A DNA stretch of 64,000 bases from the NCBI RefSeq assembly GCF_964355755.1, contig NC_092677.1, positions 21,176,101 to 21,240,100 on the forward strand, read 5' to 3'. Below, one piece after another: positions 1-9,406 of this stretch; positions within the stretch are counted from its first letter, which is position 1; every line of letters begins with the position of its first letter. Below the pieces are notes generated by a model. It made no database searches. It was given only the letters and a program-made list of their open reading frames with translations, and was not told the DNA's origin. Both the position numbers and the translations under genes were made by a program. Source of the DNA: Antedon mediterranea. Taxonomy: Eukaryota; Echinodermata; Crinoidea; Comatulida; Antedonidae.

Positions 1-714
1 TTTTGTGCATTTCGATGAAACTTGGTTACACAAAAACATCAAAGTGCTTAAAATCACATTAGAAACCGTTTTAGACCATTTTGAGCATTTCGTTAAAATT
101 TTTCACAGAAAAACATCAAAGAGCAAAAAATAGCTTAATATCTTATTTAAAAACGTTTTAGACCATTTTGAGCATTTCGACAAAACTTTTTCACACAAAA
201 TATCAAAGTGTACAGAATAGCTTCAAATCGCATTTGGAGACGTTTTAACCCATTTTGAGCATTTCGATAAAATTTTACACACAAAAACATCAAAGTGCAC
301 AAAATAGCTTAATATGGTATTTAAAAACGTTTTAGACCATTTTGAGCATTTCAACAAAACTTTTTCTCACAAAACATCAAAGTGTACAGAATAGCTTCAA
401 ATCGCATTTGAAGACGTTTTAGACCATTTTGTGCATTTCGATGAAACTTGGTTACACAAAAACATCAAAGTGCTTAAAATCACATTTTGAGCATTTCGTT
501 AAAACTTTTCACACAAAAACATCAAAGTCCACAAAATAGCTTAATATCGTATTTAAAAACGTTTTAGACCATTTTGAGCATTTCGAAAAAACTTTTCCAC
601 ACAAAACATCAAAGTTTACAAAATAGCTTCAAATCGCATTTGGAGACGTTTTAGACCATTTTGTGATTTTCGAAAAAACTTGTTAACATAAAAACACCAA
701 AGTGCTCAGAATAC
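1..714 (+). repeat. Alpha HOR unit, 5'-truncated by the window edge
   Basis: The same monomer order as the next 746 bp, missing the first 31 bp of its leading C. Its B' has CTTATTT and AAAATATCAAAG, variants also found at the equivalent places near 31040, 33400 and 42020. With 715-1460 it forms a tandem pair. Confidence 0.9.
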
Positions 715-792
715 CTTCAAATCGCATTTGGAGACGTTTTAGACCCTTTTGTGCATTTCGATGAAACTTGGTTACACAAAAATATCAAAGTG

Positions 793-879
793 CTTAAAAT
801 CACATTAGAAACCGTTTTAGACCATTTTGAGCATTTCGTTAAAATTTTTCACAGAAAAACATCAAAGAGCAAAAAATAT
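793..879 (+). repeat. Type D monomer (87 bp), full-length form
   Basis: It begins CTTAAAATCACATTAGAAACC, keeps the core, and ends in ATTTTTCACAGAAAAACATC and AGAGCAAAAAATA. It always follows a C of 78 bp that stops at CAAAGTG, about 10 bp short of a usual monomer end. C and D therefore look like monomers fused across an old deletion and inherited as a pair. A sub-variant with CACAGTAGAAACC marks alpha blocks near 3840, 8130, 11540, 36870, 40430, 45710, 50590, 52810, 56850 and 59730. Confidence 0.85.
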
Positions 880-1218
880 CTTAATCTCGTATTTAAAAAC
901 GTTTTAGACCATTTTGAGCATTTCGACAAAACTTTTTCACACAAAACATCAAAGTGTACAAAATAGCTTCAAATCGCATTTGGAGACGTTTTAACCCATT
1001 TTGAGCATTTCGATAAAATTTTACACACAAAAACATCAAAGTGCACAAAATAGCTTAATATGGTATTTAAAAACGTTTTAGACCATTTTGAGCATTTCAA
1101 CAAAACTTTTTCTCACAAAACATCAAAGTGTACAGAATAGCTTCAAATCGCATTTGGAGACGTTTTAGACCATTTTGTGCATTTCGATGAAACTTGGTTA
1201 CACAAAAACATCAAAGTG

Positions 1219-1285
1219 CTTAAAATCACATTTTGAGCATTTCGTTAAAACTTTTCACACAAAAACATCAAAGTCCACAAAATAG
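1219..1285 (+). repeat. Type d monomer (67 bp): D with a 20-bp core deletion, reference copy
   Basis: The full D monomer reads CACATT, AGAAACCGTTTTAGACC, ATTTTGAGCATTTCG. The short form reads CACATTTTGAGCATTTCG. Exactly 20 bp are missing between two CATT direct repeats (87 minus 20 gives 67). The lost segment is most of the array's conserved core. The short form recurs throughout the window, nearly always after a C and usually before a B or B', so the deletion happened once and was then amplified with its neighbours. Confidence 0.92.
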
Positions 1286-1868
1286 CTTAATATCGTATTT
1301 AAAAACGTTTTAGACCATTTTGAGCATTTCGAAAAAACTTTTCCACACGAAACATCAAAGTTTACAAAATAGCTTCAAATCGCATTTGGAGACGTTTTAG
1401 ACCATTTTGTGATTTTCGAAAAAACTTGATAACATAAAAACACCAAAGTGCTCAGAATACCTTCAAATCGTGTTTTGAGACGTTTTAGACCATTTTGTAA
1501 TTTTCGAAAAAACTTGTTAACATAAAAACACCAAAGTGCTCAGAATACCTTCACATCGCATTTTGAGACGTTTTAGACCATTTTGTGATTTTCGAAAAAA
1601 CTTGTTAACATAAAAACACCAAAGTGCTTAGAAAAGCTTGAAATCGCATTTGGAGACGTTTTAGACCATTTTGTGCATTTCGATGAAACTTGGTTACACA
1701 AAAACATCAAAGTGCTTAAAATCACATTTTGAGCATTTCGTTAAAACTTTTCACACAAAAACATCAAAGTCCACAAAATAGCTTAATATCGTATTTAAAA
1801 ACGTTTTAGACCATTTTGAGCATTTCGAAAAAACTTTTCCACACAAAACATCAAAGTTTACAAAATAG

Positions 1869-2041
1869 CTTTAAATCGCATTTGGAGACGTTTTAGACCA
1901 TTTTGTTCATTTCGATGAAACAAAAACACAAAAACATCAAATTGCACAAAATGGCTTAATATGATATGGGAAAACGTTTTAGACCATTTTTAACATTTCG
2001 TTAAAAGTTTTCACAAAAAAACATCAAAGTCCACAAAATAG
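1869..2041 (+). repeat. H/G1 monomer pair
   Basis: H (86 bp) has TTTTGTTCATTTCGATGAAAC followed directly by AAAAACACAAAAACATCAAA, so it lacks the CTTGGTTAC of its relative H'. G1 (87 bp) has TATGATATGGGAAAACG, giving the longer dyad GGGAAAACGTTTTAGACC. The pair recurs near 5240, 6160, 10230, 17110, 19150, 20070, 23900, 25360, 28560, 31930, 34900, 38450, 43740, 47830, 55550 and 58330. Confidence 0.85.
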
Positions 2042-2128
2042 CTTAATATCGTATTTAAAAACGTTTTAGACCATTTTGAGCATTTCGAAAAAACTTTTTC
2101 ACACAAAACATCAAAGTTTACAAAATAG
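2042..2128 (+). repeat. Type B monomer (87 bp), reference copy
   Basis: A typical B monomer begins CTTAATATCGTATTTAAA and then reads AAACGTTTTAGACC. Its second half is GAGCATTTCGAAAAAACTTT followed by TCACACAAAACATC, and it ends GTTTACAAAATAG. The first half carries the perfect 10-bp palindrome AAAACGTTTT and TTTAAA. Two main sub-variants differ at CTTTTTCACAC versus CTTTTCCACAC. B normally follows d or G1 and precedes A. B' (for example 880-966) differs by TTTCGACAAAAC and GTGTACA. Confidence 0.92.
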
Positions 2129-2216
2129 CTTCAAATCGCATTTGGAGACGTTTTAGACCATTTTGTGATTTTCGAAAAAACTTGTTAACATAAAAACACC
2201 AAAGTGCTCAGAATAC
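2129..2216 (+). repeat. Type A monomer (88 bp), reference copy
   Basis: This is a typical copy of the commonest monomer type. It begins CTTCAAATCGCATTTGGAG, carries the core, then GTGATTTTCGAAAAAACTTG, then TTAACATAAAAACACCAAAG, and ends GTGCTCAGAATAC. It contains two short palindromes, TTTTCGAAAA and GTTAAC. Variants differ in the first 20 bp (ATCGTGTTTTGAG, CACATCGCATTTTGAG, ATCGTATTTTGAG) or the last 10 (GCTTAGAAAAG, which with the next monomer makes AAGCTT). A monomers run in tandem stretches of two to five, especially after G2 elements. Being 88 bp, each shifts the reading frame by one base, which keeps open frames short in A-rich stretches. Confidence 0.93.
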
Positions 2217-2479
2217 CTTCAAATCGCATTTTGAGACGTTTTAGACCATTTTGTGATTTTCGAAAAAACTTGTTAACATAAAAACACCAAAGTGCTCAGA
2301 ATACCTTCAAATCGTGTTTTGAGACGTTTTAGACCATTTTGTGATTTTGGAAAAACTTGTTAACATAAAAACACCAAAGTGCTCAGAATACCTTCAAATC
2401 GCATTTGGAGACGTTTTAGACCATTTTGTGATTTTCGAAAAAACTTGTTAACATAAAAACACCAAAGTGCTCAGAAAAG

Positions 2480-2654
2480 CTTCAAATCGCAATTGGAGAC
2501 GTTTTAAACCATTTTGTTCATTTCGATGAAACTTGGTTACACAAAAACATCAAATTGCACAAAATGGCTTAATATGGTATGGGAAAACGTTTTAGACCAT
2601 TTTGAACATTTCGAGAAAACTTTTTCACACAAAACTTCAAAGTGTACAGAATAG
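2480..2654 (+). repeat. H'/G2 monomer pair (175 bp)
   Basis: H' (88 bp) has CGCAATTGGAG and TTTTAAACCATTTTGTTC; G2 (87 bp) has AATATGGTATGGGAAAACG and AAAACTTCAAAG. G2 markers (GGTATGGG) lie at 2576, 6865, 10844, 17804, 24600, 25970, 29255, 32806, 35598, 39152, 44358, 48443, 49812, 56251 and 58948. The spacings show no single period and are a useful ruler for the larger duplications. Confidence 0.87.
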
Positions 2655-4328
2655 CTTCAAATCGCATTAGAAACCGTTTTAGACCATTTTGAGCATTTCG
2701 AAAAAACTTTTTCACACAAAACATCAAAGTTTACAAAATAGCTTCAAATCGCATTTGGAGACGTTTTAGACCATTTTGTGATTTTCGAAAAAACTTGTTA
2801 ACATAAAAACACCAAAGTGCTCAGAATACCTTCAAATCGCATTTTGAGACGTTTTAGACCATTTTGTGATTTTCAAAAAAACTTGTTAACATAAAAATAC
2901 CAAAGTGCTCAGAATACCTTCAAATCGCATTTGGAGACGTTTTAGACCATTTTGTGATTTTCGAAAAAAATTGTTAACATAAAAACACCAAAGTGCTCAG
3001 AAAAGCTTCAAATCGCATTTGGAGACGTTTTAAACCATTTTGTTCATTTCGATGAAACTTGGTTACACAAAAACATCAAAGAGCACAAAAGTATTTAAAA
3101 ACGTTTTAGACCATTTTGAGCATTCCGACAAAACTTTTTCACACAAAACATCAAAGTGTACAGAATAGCTTTAAATCGCATTTGGAGACGTTTTAGACCA
3201 TTTTGTAGTTTTCGAAAAAACTTGTTAACATAAAAACACAAAAGAGCTTCAAATCGCATTTGGAGACGTTTTAGACCCTTTTGTGCATTTCGATGAAACT
3301 TGGTTACACAAAAACATCAAAGTGCTTAAAATCACATTAGAAACCGTTTTAGACCATTTTGAGCATTTCGTTAAAACTTTTCACACAAAAACATCAAAGT
3401 CCACAAAATAGCTTAATATCGTATTCAAAAACGTTTTAGACCATTTTGAGCATTTCGAAAAAACTTTTTCACACAAAACATCAAAGTTTACAAAATAGCT
3501 TCAAATCGCATTTGGAGACGTTTTAGACCATTTTGTGATTTTCGAAAAAAACTTGTTAACATAAAAACACGAAAGTGCTCAGAATACCTTCAAATCGCAT
3601 TTTGAGACGTTTTAGACCATTTTGTGATTTTCGAAAAAACAACATAAAAACACCAAAGTGCTCAGAATACCTTCAAATCGCATTTGGAGACGTTTTAGAC
3701 CATTTTGTGATTTTGGAAAAAACTTGTTAACATAAAAACACCAAAGTGCTTAGAAAAGCTTCAAATCGCATTTGGAGACGTTTTAGACCCTTTTGTGCAT
3801 TTCGATGAAACTTGGTTACACAAAAACATCAAAGTGCTTAAAATCACAGTAGAAACCGTTTTAGACCATTTTGAGCATTTCGTTAAAATTTTTCACAGAA
3901 AAACATCAAAGAGCAAAAAATAGCTTAATATCGTATTTAAAAACGTTTTAGACCATTTTGAGCATTTCGACAAAACTTTTTCACACAAAACATCAAAGTG
4001 TACAGATAAGCTTCAAATCGCATTTGGAGACGTTTTAAACCATTTTGAGCATTTCGATAAAATTTTACACACAAAAACATCAAAGTGCACAAAATAGCTT
4101 AATATGGTATTTAAAAACGTTTTAGACCATTTTGAGCATTTCAACAAAACTTTTTCTCACAAAACATCAAAGTGTACAGAATAGCTTCAAATCGCATTTG
4201 GAGACGTTTTAGACCATTTTGTGCATTTCGATGAAACTTGGTTACACAAAAACATCAAAGTGCTTAAAATCACATTTTGAGCATTTCGTTAAAACTTTTC
4301 ACACAAAAACATCAAAGTCCACAAAATA

Positions 4329-4415
4329 GCTTAATATCTTATTTAAAAACGTTTTAGACCATTTTGTGATTTTCGAAAAAACTTGTTAACACAAAACATC
4401 AAAGTTTACAAAATA
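4329..4415 (+). repeat. Chimeric monomer B/A/B
   Basis: The monomer opens as B (CTTAATATCTTATTTAAA), switches to A in the middle (GTGATTTTCGAAAAAACTTG, TTAAC), then returns to B (ACAAAACATCAAAGTTTAC). The related locus at 9232-9406 has a normal B followed by a normal A, one monomer more. This fits an exchange or conversion patch that removed one repeat. Confidence 0.82.
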
Positions 4416-5574
4416 GCTTCAAATCGCATTTGGAGACGTTTTAGACCATTTTGTGATTTTCGAAAAAACTTGTTAACATAAAAACACCAAAGTGCTTAGA
4501 AAAGCTTCAAATCGCATTTGGAGATGTTTTAGACCATTTTGTGCATTTCGATGAAACTTGGTTACACAAAAACATCAAAGTGCTTAAAATCACATTTTGA
4601 GCATTTCGTTAAAACTTTTCACACAAAAACATCAAAGTCCACAAAATAGCTTAATATCGTATTTAAAAACGTTTTAGACCATTTTTAGCATTTCAAAAAA
4701 ACTTTTCCACACAAAACATCAAAGTTTACAAAATAGCTTCAAATCGCATTTGGAGACGTTTTAGACCATTTTGTGATTTTCGAAAAAACTTGTTAACATA
4801 AAAACACCAAAGTGCTCAGAATACCTTCAAATCGTGTTTTGAGACGTTTTAGACCATTTTGTAATTTTCGAAAAAACTTTTTAACATAAAAACACCAAAG
4901 TGCTCAGAATACCTTCACATCGCATTTTGAGACGTTTTAGACCATTTTGTGATTTTCGAAAAAACTTGTTAACATAAAAACACCAAAGTGCTTAGAAAAG
5001 CTTGAAATCGCATTTGGAGACGTTTTAGACCATTTTGTGCATTTCGATGAAACTTGGTTACACAAAAACATCAAAGTGCTTAAAATCACATTTTGAGCAT
5101 TTCGTTAAAACTTTTCACACAAAAACATCAAAGAGTAATAAATAGCTTAATATCGTATTTAAAAACGTTTTAGACCATTTTGAGCATTTCGACAAAATTT
5201 TTTCAAACAAAACATCAAAGTGTACAGAATAGCTTTAAATCGCATTTGGAGACGTTTTAGACCATTTTGTTCATTTCGATGAAACAAAAACACAAAAACA
5301 TCAAATTGCACAAAATGGCTTAATATGATATGGGAAAACGTTTTAGACCATTTTGAACATTTCGTTAAAAGTTTTCACACAAAAACATCAAAGTCCACAA
5401 AATAGCTTAATATCGTATTTAAAAACGTTTTAGACCATTTTGAGCATTTCGAAAAAACTTTTTCACACAAAACATCAAAGTTTACAAAATAGCTTCAAAT
5501 CGCATTTGGAGACGTTTTAGACCATTTTGTGATTTTCGAAAAAACTTGTTAACATAAAAACACCAAAGTGCTAG
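4416..5574 (+). repeat. Duplicated segment, copy 1 (offset 4991 bp)
   Basis: Collinear with 9407-10561. Shared markers are GAGATGTTTT (4521 and 9512), GAGTAATAAATAG (5133 and 10124), TTTTTTCAAACAAAAC, and the H/G1 pair that follows. It stops at the truncated A at 5570. Confidence 0.82.
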
Positions 5575-5575
5575 C
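5489..5575 (+). repeat. Truncated A monomer joined to a B monomer: duplication breakpoint
   Basis: An A monomer stops at CACCAAAGTGCT and continues directly as AGCTTAATATCG, the end of one monomer and start of a B. The usual CAGAATAC end is absent. The overlap GCT/AGCT could be junction microhomology. I found this join only once. It lies at the upstream edge of the second 4289-bp copy, so it is the best candidate for that duplication's physical breakpoint. Confidence 0.8.
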
Positions 5576-5749
5576 TTAATATCGTATTTAAAAACGTTTT
5601 AGACCATTTTGAGCATTTCGAAAAAACTTTTTCACACAAAACATCAAAGTTTACAAAATAGCTTCAAATCGCATTTGGAGACGTTTTAGACCATTTTGTG
5701 ATTTTCGAAAAAACTTGTTAACATAAAAACACCAAAGTGCTCAGAATAC

Positions 5750-8603
5750 CTTCAAATCGTGTTTTGAGACGTTTTAGACCATTTTGTAATTTTCGAAAAA
5801 ACTTGTTAACATAAAAACACCAAAGTGCTCAGAATACCTTCACATCGCATTTTGAGACGTTTTAGACCATTTTGTGATTTTCGAAAAAACTTGTTAACAT
5901 AAAAACACCAAAGTGCTTAGAAAAGCTTGAAATCGCATTTGGAGACGTTTTAGACCATTTTGTGCATTTCGATGAAACTTGGTTACACAAAAACATCAAA
6001 GTGCTTAAAATCACATTTTGAGCATTTCGTTAAAACTTTTCACACAAAAACATCAAAGTCCACAAAATAGCTTAATATCGTATTTAAAAACGTTTTAGAC
6101 CATTTTGAGCATTTCGAAAAAACTTTTCCACACAAAACATCAAAGTTTACAAAATAGCTTTAAATCGCATTTGGAGACGTTTTAGACCATTTTGTTCATT
6201 TCGATGAAACAAAAACACAAAAACATCAAATTGCACAAAATGGCTTAATATGATATGGGAAAACGTTTTAGACCATTTTGAACATTTCGTTAAAAGTTTT
6301 CACAAAAAAACATCAAAGTCCACAAAATAGCTTAATATCGTATTTAAAAACGTTTTAGACCATTTTGAGCATTTCGAAAAAACTTTTTCACACAAAACAT
6401 CAAAGTTTACAAAATAGCTTCAAATCGCATTTGGAGACGTTTTAGACCATTTTGTGATTTTCGAAAAAACTTGTTAACATAAAAACACCAAAGTGCTCAG
6501 AATACCTTCAAATCGCATTTTGAGACGTTTTAGACCATTTTGTGATTTTCGAAAAAACTTGTTAACATAAAAACACCAAAGTGCTCAGAATACCTTCAAA
6601 TCGTGTTTTGAGACGTTTTAGACCATTTTGTGATTTTGAAAAAACTTGTTAACATAAAAACACCAAAGTGCTCAGAATACCTTCAAATCGCATTTGGAGA
6701 CGTTTTAGACCATTTTGTGATTTTCGAAAAAACTTGTTAACATAAAAACACCAAAGTGCTCAAAAAAGCTTCAAATCGCAATTGGAGACGTTTTAAACCA
6801 TTTTGTTCATTTCGATGAAACTTGGTTACACAAAAACATCAAATTGCACAAAATGGCTTAATATGGTATGGGAAAACGTTTTAGACCATTTTGAACATTT
6901 CGAGAAAACTTTTTCACACAAAACTTCAAAGTGTACAGAATAGCTTCAAATCGCATTAGAAACCGTTTTAGACCATTTTGAGCATTTCGAAAAAACTTTT
7001 TCACACAAAACATCAAAGTTTACAAAATAGCTTCAAATCGCATTTGGAGACGTTTTAGACCATTTTGTGATTTTCGAAAAAACTTGTTAACATAAAAACA
7101 CCAAAGTGCTCAGAATACCTTCAAATCGCATTTTGAGACGTTTTAGACCATTTTGTGATTTTCAAAAAAACTTGTTAACATAAAAATACCAAAGTGCTCA
7201 GAATACCTTCAAATCGCATTTGGAGACGTTTTAGACCATTTTGTGATTTTCGACAAAAATTGTTAACATAAAAACACCAAAGTGCTCAGAAAAGCTTCAA
7301 ATCGCATTTGGAGACGTTTTAAACCATTTTGTTCATTTCGATGAAACTTGGTTACACAAAAACATCAAAGAGCACAAAAGTATTTAAAAACGTTTTAGAC
7401 CATTTTGAGCATTCCGACAAAACTTTTTCACACAAAACATCAAAGTGTACAGAATAGCTTTAAATCGCATTTGGAGACGTTTTAGACCATTTTGTAGTTT
7501 TCGAAAAAACTTGTTAACATAAAAACACAAAAGAGCTTCAAATCGCATTTGGAGACGTTTTAGACCCTTTTGTGCATTTCGATGAAACTTGGTTACACAA
7601 AAACATCAAAGTGCATAAAATCACATTAGAAACCGTTTTAGACCATTTTGAGCATTTCGTTAAAACTTTTCACACAAAAACATCAAAGTCCACAAAATAG
7701 CTTAATATCGTATTCAAAAACGTTTTAGACCATTTTGAGCATTTCGAAAAAACTTTTTCACACAAAACATCAAAGTTTACAAAATAGCTTCAAATCGCAT
7801 TTGGAGACGTTTTAGACCATTTTGTGATTTTCGAAAAAAACTTGTTAACATAAAAACACCAAAGTGCTCAGAATACCTTCCAATCGCATTTTGAGACGTT
7901 TTAGACCATTTTGTGATTTTCGAAAAAACAACATAAAAACACCAAAATGCTCAGAATACCTTCAAATCGCATTTGGAGACGTTTTAGACCATTTTGTGAT
8001 TTTGGAAAAAACTTGTTAACATAAAAACACCAAAGTGCTTAGAAAAGCTTCAAATCGCATTTGGAGACGTTTTAGACCCTTTTGTGCATTTCGATGAAAC
8101 TTGGTTACACAAAAACATCAAAGTGCTTAAAATCACAGTAGAAACCGTTTTAGACCATTTTGAGCATTTCGTTAAAATTTTTCACAGAAAAACATCAAAG
8201 AGCAAAAAATAGCTTAATATCGTATTTAAAAACGTTTTAGACCATTTTGAGCATTTCGACAAAACTTTTTCACACAAAACATCAAAGTGTACAGATAAGC
8301 TTCAAATCGCATTTGGAGACGTTTTAAACCATTTTGAGCATTTCGATAAAATTTTACACACAAAAACATCAAAGTGCACAAAATAGCTTAATATGGTATT
8401 TAAAAACGTTTTAGACCATTTTGAGCATTTCAACAAAACTTTTTCTCACAAAACATCAAAGTGTACAGAATAGCTTCAAATCGCATTTGGAGACGTTTTA
8501 GACCATTTTGTGCATTTCGATGAAACTTGGTTACACAAAAACATCAAAGTGCTTAAAATCACATTTTGAGCAATTCGTTAAAACTTTTCACACAAAAACA
8601 TCA
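5750..8603 (+). repeat. Duplicated segment, copy 2 (offset 4289 bp)
   Basis: Collinear with 1461-4314 with only scattered single-base differences, for example CTTCCAATCG near 7880 against CTTCAAATCG in copy 1, and CAATTCG near 8571. Its upstream edge lies just after an irregular junction at about 5571. Downstream it runs into about 700 bp absent from copy 1. Confidence 0.88.
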
Positions 8604-8793
8604 AAGAGCAAAAAATAGCTTAATATCGTATTTAAAAACGTTTTAGACCATTTTGAGCATTTCGACAAAACTTTTTCACACAAAACATCAAAGTTTACAA
8701 AATAGCTTCAAATCGCATTTGGAGACGTTTTAGACAATTTTGTGATTTTCGAAAAAACTTGTTTACATAAAAACACCAAAGTGCTAAGAATAG

Positions 8794-8881
8794 CTTCCAA
8801 TCGCATTTGGAGACGTTTTAGACCCTTTTGTGCATTTCGAAAAAACTTGTTAACATAAAAACACCAAAGTGCTTAGAAAAG
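8794..8881 (+). repeat. Chimeric monomer C/A
   Basis: The 5' half is the alpha-opening C type (CCAATCG, AGACCCTTTTGTGCATTTCG). The 3' half is A (AAAAAACTTGTTAACATAAA) ending GCTTAGAAAAG. Normal AGACCCTTTT monomers continue as GATGAAACTTGG. The switch lies in the shared TTTCGA. Confidence 0.82.
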
Positions 8882-8946
8882 CTTGAAATCGCATTTGGAG
8901 ACGTTTTAGACCATTTCGTGCATTTCGATAAAACTTGGTTAAAGTG
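8882..8946 (+). repeat. Shortened C monomer (65 bp, 13-bp deletion)
   Basis: The normal C reads GGTTACACAAAAACATCAAA before GTG; here it reads GGTTAAAGTG, 13 bp shorter. The same form is at 9101-9165, 16878-16942, 23674-23738, 28329-28393 and 31703-31767. In the last four it is followed by a d that ends GAGTAAAAAATAG, so it marks a shared descent of those blocks. Confidence 0.85.
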
Positions 8947-9406
8947 CTTAAAATCACATTTTGAGCATTTCGTTAAAACTTTTCACACAAAAACATCAAA
9001 GAGTAAAAAATAGCTTAATATCGTATTTAAAAACGTTTTAGACCATTTTGAGCATTTCGACAAAATTTTTTCACACAAAACATCAAAGTGTACAGAATAG
9101 CTTTAAATCGCATTTGGAGACGTTTTAGACCATTTTGTGCATTTCGATGAAACTTGGTTAAAGTGCTTAAAATCACATTTTTAGCATTTCGTTAAAACTT
9201 TTCACACAAAAACATCAAAGTCCACAAAATAGCTTAATATCTTATTTAAAAACGTTTTAGACCATTTTGAGCATTTCGAAAAAACTTTTTCACACAAAAC
9301 ATCAAAGTTTACAAAATAGCTTCAAATCGCATTTGGAGACGTTTTAGACCATTTTGTGATTTTCGAAAAAACTTGTTAACATAAAAACACCAAAGTGCTC
9401 AGAATA

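Larger units (their letters stand above)
715..1460 (+). repeat. Complete nine-monomer higher-order repeat unit (alpha HOR, 746 bp)
   Basis: The unit resolves as C 715-792, D 793-879, B' 880-966, F 967-1053, E 1054-1140, C 1141-1218, d 1219-1285, B 1286-1372 and A 1373-1460. The lengths 78+87+87+87+87+78+67+87+88 sum to 746. A previous copy ends at 714 and its visible part begins at base 1, exactly 746 bp upstream. The first C carries AGACCCTTTT instead of AGACCATTTT, a handy marker for the unit start. Private variants of this copy are CCACACGAAAC and CTTGATAAC, shared with 42585-43330. Confidence 0.92.
1461..3246 (+). repeat. A-rich block with H/G1 and H'/G2 pairs (beta block)
   Basis: The order after the alpha pair is A (GTGTTTTGAG, GTAATTTTCG), A (CACATCG), C, d, B, H 1869-1954, G1 1955-2041, B 2042-2128, several A, H' 2480-2567, G2 2568-2654, a D-like monomer (ATTAGAAACCG), more A, and a closing trio with AGAGCACAAAAGTATTT, CATTCCGACAAAAC and GTAGTTTTCG. 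The block ends where AGACCCTTTT opens the next C at 3247. Beta blocks in the same order return near 5750, 16702, 23500, 28153, 31527, 43331 and 55140, with monomer-scale gains and losses. Confidence 0.82.
1461..4314 (+). repeat. Duplicated segment, copy 1 (offset 4289 bp)
   Basis: Anchors here reappear exactly 4289 bp downstream: GGGAAAACG at 1972 and 6261, GGTATGGG at 2576 and 6865, CATTCCGACA at 3121 and 7410, and CACAGT at 3844 and 8133. Collinearity holds up to the d monomer, where copy 1 ends GTCCACAAAATAG and copy 2 ends GAGCAAAAAATAG. Confidence 0.88.
8604..9318 (+). repeat. Segment present in copy 2 only (about 700 bp)
   Basis: After position 8603 the offset to the first copy changes from 4289 to 4991 (GAGATGTTTT at 4521 and 9512; AAGAGTAATA at 5131 and 10122). 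The net 702 bp gained is ordinary satellite: B', two A-like monomers (one the chimera at 8794-8881), two shortened C monomers at 8882-8946 and 9101-9165, their d partners and B'. About one monomer of the difference comes from the deletion behind 4329-4415. Confidence 0.78.

Noticed and set aside
751-966. Open frames of 61-83 codons on both strands (751, 8828, 27121, 34008, 37562, 42621, 53093 on plus; 11188-11373, 26402-26587, 41578-41763, 50244-50429, 52393-52644, 59380-59565 on minus) as genes
   Set aside because: Each is a translation of two or three satellite monomers, repeats its own residues every 29 codons and ends at ordinary monomer positions. There is no unique sequence around it, and no promoter or splice context that I could recognise.
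2180-2200. Yeast-type origin consensus on the minus strand (TTTTATGTTAA in A monomers)
   Set aside because: It misses the 11-base consensus by one position, such near matches are expected by chance in AT-rich DNA, and there is no reason to think this is a budding yeast.
5570-5576. NheI-like GCTAGC at the junction as a cloning scar
   Set aside because: GTGCTAGCTT at the join is explained by the end of an A monomer meeting the AGCTTAAT start of B. Both flanks are native satellite and no vector sequence is present.
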